The notes below the pieces were generated by a model, which was not told where the DNA came from, did no database searches, and saw only the letters and a program-made list of their open reading frames with translations. A stretch of DNA of 64,000 bases from Heterobilharzia americana (Eukaryota; Platyhelminthes; Trematoda; Strigeidida; Schistosomatidae), in contig OX104134.1 in assembly GCA_944470555.2 (NCBI GenBank), positions 97,768,701-97,832,700 on the forward strand, given 5' to 3'. This document shows positions 62,715 through 64,000 of this stretch, one piece after another. Each line of letters begins with the position of its first letter. Position 1 is the stretch's first letter. The position numbers and the translations under genes are program-made.

Positions 62715-63840
62715 TTATACATTGTGCTCAGTTCCTCTTGTCGTTGAGCATCCTTGCCACTGGTTTATCTTCTGCTTCACCATCCTCCTCTCCTCTATCA
62801 GCTTCCAGGTATCCGTCGAGATCCATTCCTTGTCTTCCACCTTCTTTCTTCCTAATACTGTTGTGCAGGTTTCTTTCCACATAGCTTTCAAAGGCTTCCA
62901 GTGTTCTTCCACACAGGTTTCTTCAGGGATGTCCCTCGATGTCTCCCATTTTGTCTTGATGGCTGACTGCTGTGAAGATCTCCTTTGTAGTTTCATCCTT
63001 CAGTTTCTGAGTCTTGTACTTGAATTGAGGTCTATCACCAGCTTCCTTGAAGGCTTTTAACTTGATTTCGAAGGTTCCTTGCACTAGATAGTGGTCTGAG
63101 CCTACATCTGCTCCTCTTCTTGACCTTGTGTCAAGTAAGCTGACTGCGTCTCCATTTTCTTGAGATTGAGATAAAGTCGATTTGGTTTTTAGTGTGTCCA
63201 TCTGGTGAAATCCATGTCGCTTTGTGGATATCCTTGTGCTTGAACACACTGCCTCCAATCACCGAATCGTTGAATGCGCAGAATTCTGCAAACAATTCTC
63301 CATTCTCGTTCATCACCTCACCGAGCGCTTCTTGACCCATGGTTAGTTCTCTTCCTGTGTTGTCGCTGCCTCCCAGTTTGGCATTCATGTCGCCCATTAG
63401 AATTTTGATATCGCCAACTGACGTCTTGTCCAGTGTTGATTGAAGTTGTCTGTAGAAATCCTCCTTTTTCTCTTGCTCTGCATTATTTGTAGGTGCATAG
63501 TGTAGCATTGTATGATTGTGACCTTTCTTCCTTTTGAGTTGAATCTTGCTGTCATGATCCTGATCCTGGAGGAGATTGGTTCCCACTGCATGAGAGCCTT
63601 CGATGCTCTTGAGGACATCATGATAGCCACCCCATAACTCAGTGTGCTCGTGGTTGGCGTCTGGGTGACAATATCGGAGTAGATTATTGATTCTCCAGTT
63701 GACAGTTTGGAGAGTCCACTCCCATTCCATCTGCTTTCGCAAATTCCAAGGACTTCGATGTGATACCTTCTCATCTCTTTTGCAATCTGGGCTGCCCTAC
63801 GCTGGGTTCAAACATGGTGCGGACATTCCATGTCCCCACG
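62715..63840 (-). pseudogene. AP-type endonuclease of family B element
   Basis: In order on the minus strand: VNVGTWNVRTM (about 63840-63810), MRRYHIEVLGICESRWNG (63774 onward), the catalytic ILMGDMNAKLGG (about 63400-63365), NQIDFISISRKW (about 63190-63150) and GSDHYLVQGTF (about 63105-63070), the SDH motif at 63091-63099. These are the defining motifs of the retrotransposon endonuclease that nicks target DNA. At least three frame changes separate the pieces (after 63780, within 63400-63742, and near 63150). The catalytic residues themselves look present, so the domain decayed recently, by indels more than by substitution. Confidence 0.9.
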
Positions 63841-64000
63841 TTTACTTTTGTTTTCATCGAGGGTGAGAAGACACATCGGCCAATTGGCTTCCCGAAGGCT
63901 TTCACCAATTGGCGTCATTTCGCCTCTCCGATTCCAGTGAGGAATAATTTTGTTTTCATTTTTTATATTTTGTTTGTGCATTGAAGTTTCTTTAGCGGTT

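Larger units (their letters stand above)
60811..64000 (-). mobile_element. Near-full-length RTE element, family B, minus strand, open at window end
   Basis: The 3' end is at about 60836 with a TAA tail (TTA on the plus strand, about 60811-60835). The element extends leftward in its own reading direction from the window edge. About 3.2 kb is present, close to full length for this RTE type, with a 5' leader, endonuclease and RT in order. It is nearly identical over its last 1.1 kb to the truncated copy at 9838-10962. The 5' end may lie beyond 64000, so a target duplication cannot be checked. Several frameshifts make this copy inactive as written. Confidence 0.92.

Noticed and set aside
1..64000. 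CRISPR arrays, operons or phage-like modules
   Set aside because: No regularly spaced repeats, no tightly packed same-strand genes and no prokaryotic gene content were seen. The window is eukaryotic throughout.

Overview
The window looks like nuclear DNA of a trematode flatworm, most likely a Schistosoma species. The reasons are AT-rich sequence, one protein-coding gene spread over very long introns with GT/AG junctions, and dense degenerate non-LTR retrotransposons of the RTE type with simple-repeat tails, plus tRNA-like SINE pieces of schistosome type. Species cannot be decided from sequence alone. There is no operon, CRISPR array, rRNA or convincing functional tRNA, and a 16-base run of N at 18224-18239 marks an assembly gap.

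The only host gene I can support is on the plus strand at 23025-41655: a two-KH-domain RNA-binding protein that best resembles the MEX-3 family. It has three coding exons (23025-24081, 34469-35939, 40298-41655) separated by introns of about 10.4 and 4.4 kb. Both junctions are phase 1 and keep the reading frame. KH1 is split by intron 1 just inside its GxxG loop. KH2 lies in exon 2, where two single-base deletions relative to the expected frame break the reading (near 35154-35157 and 35531-35540). The last exon is rich in Ser, Asn and Gln and ends without the RING finger found in vertebrate MEX3 proteins. The sequence downstream (about 41.7-45 kb) is T-rich, carries AATAAA signals and probably holds a long 3' UTR.

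Left flank (1-22.9 kb): a 250-bp foldback, SINE fragments, a nearly full-length but broken RTE-like element (4725-8646, family A), a 5'-truncated RTE element of a second family (9838-10962, family B) with a 12-bp target-site duplication and a TAA tail, a second foldback at 13.7 kb, and an old CR1/Jockey-like endonuclease remnant at 16.2 kb.

Inside the introns: a 1.55-kb decayed family A piece in intron 1, and a SINE, a decayed family A 3' end, a long TA repeat and a possible LTR-like repeat in intron 2.

Right flank (47.9-64 kb): a retrotransposon graveyard. It holds several family A pieces in both orientations, two more foldbacks, a SINE inserted in a family A copy, and a near-full-length family B element on the minus strand running off the window end. 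Two tracts stand out because they are almost identical while their surroundings are diverged: 26166-27711 versus 50474-52019 (five transitions, no indels, 24,308 bp apart in direct orientation, flanking exons 2 and 3), and 48732-49006 versus 54245-54519 (one difference). No wholly new biological system is evident. The items most worth checking are the broken KH gene, these homogenised tracts and the four foldbacks.
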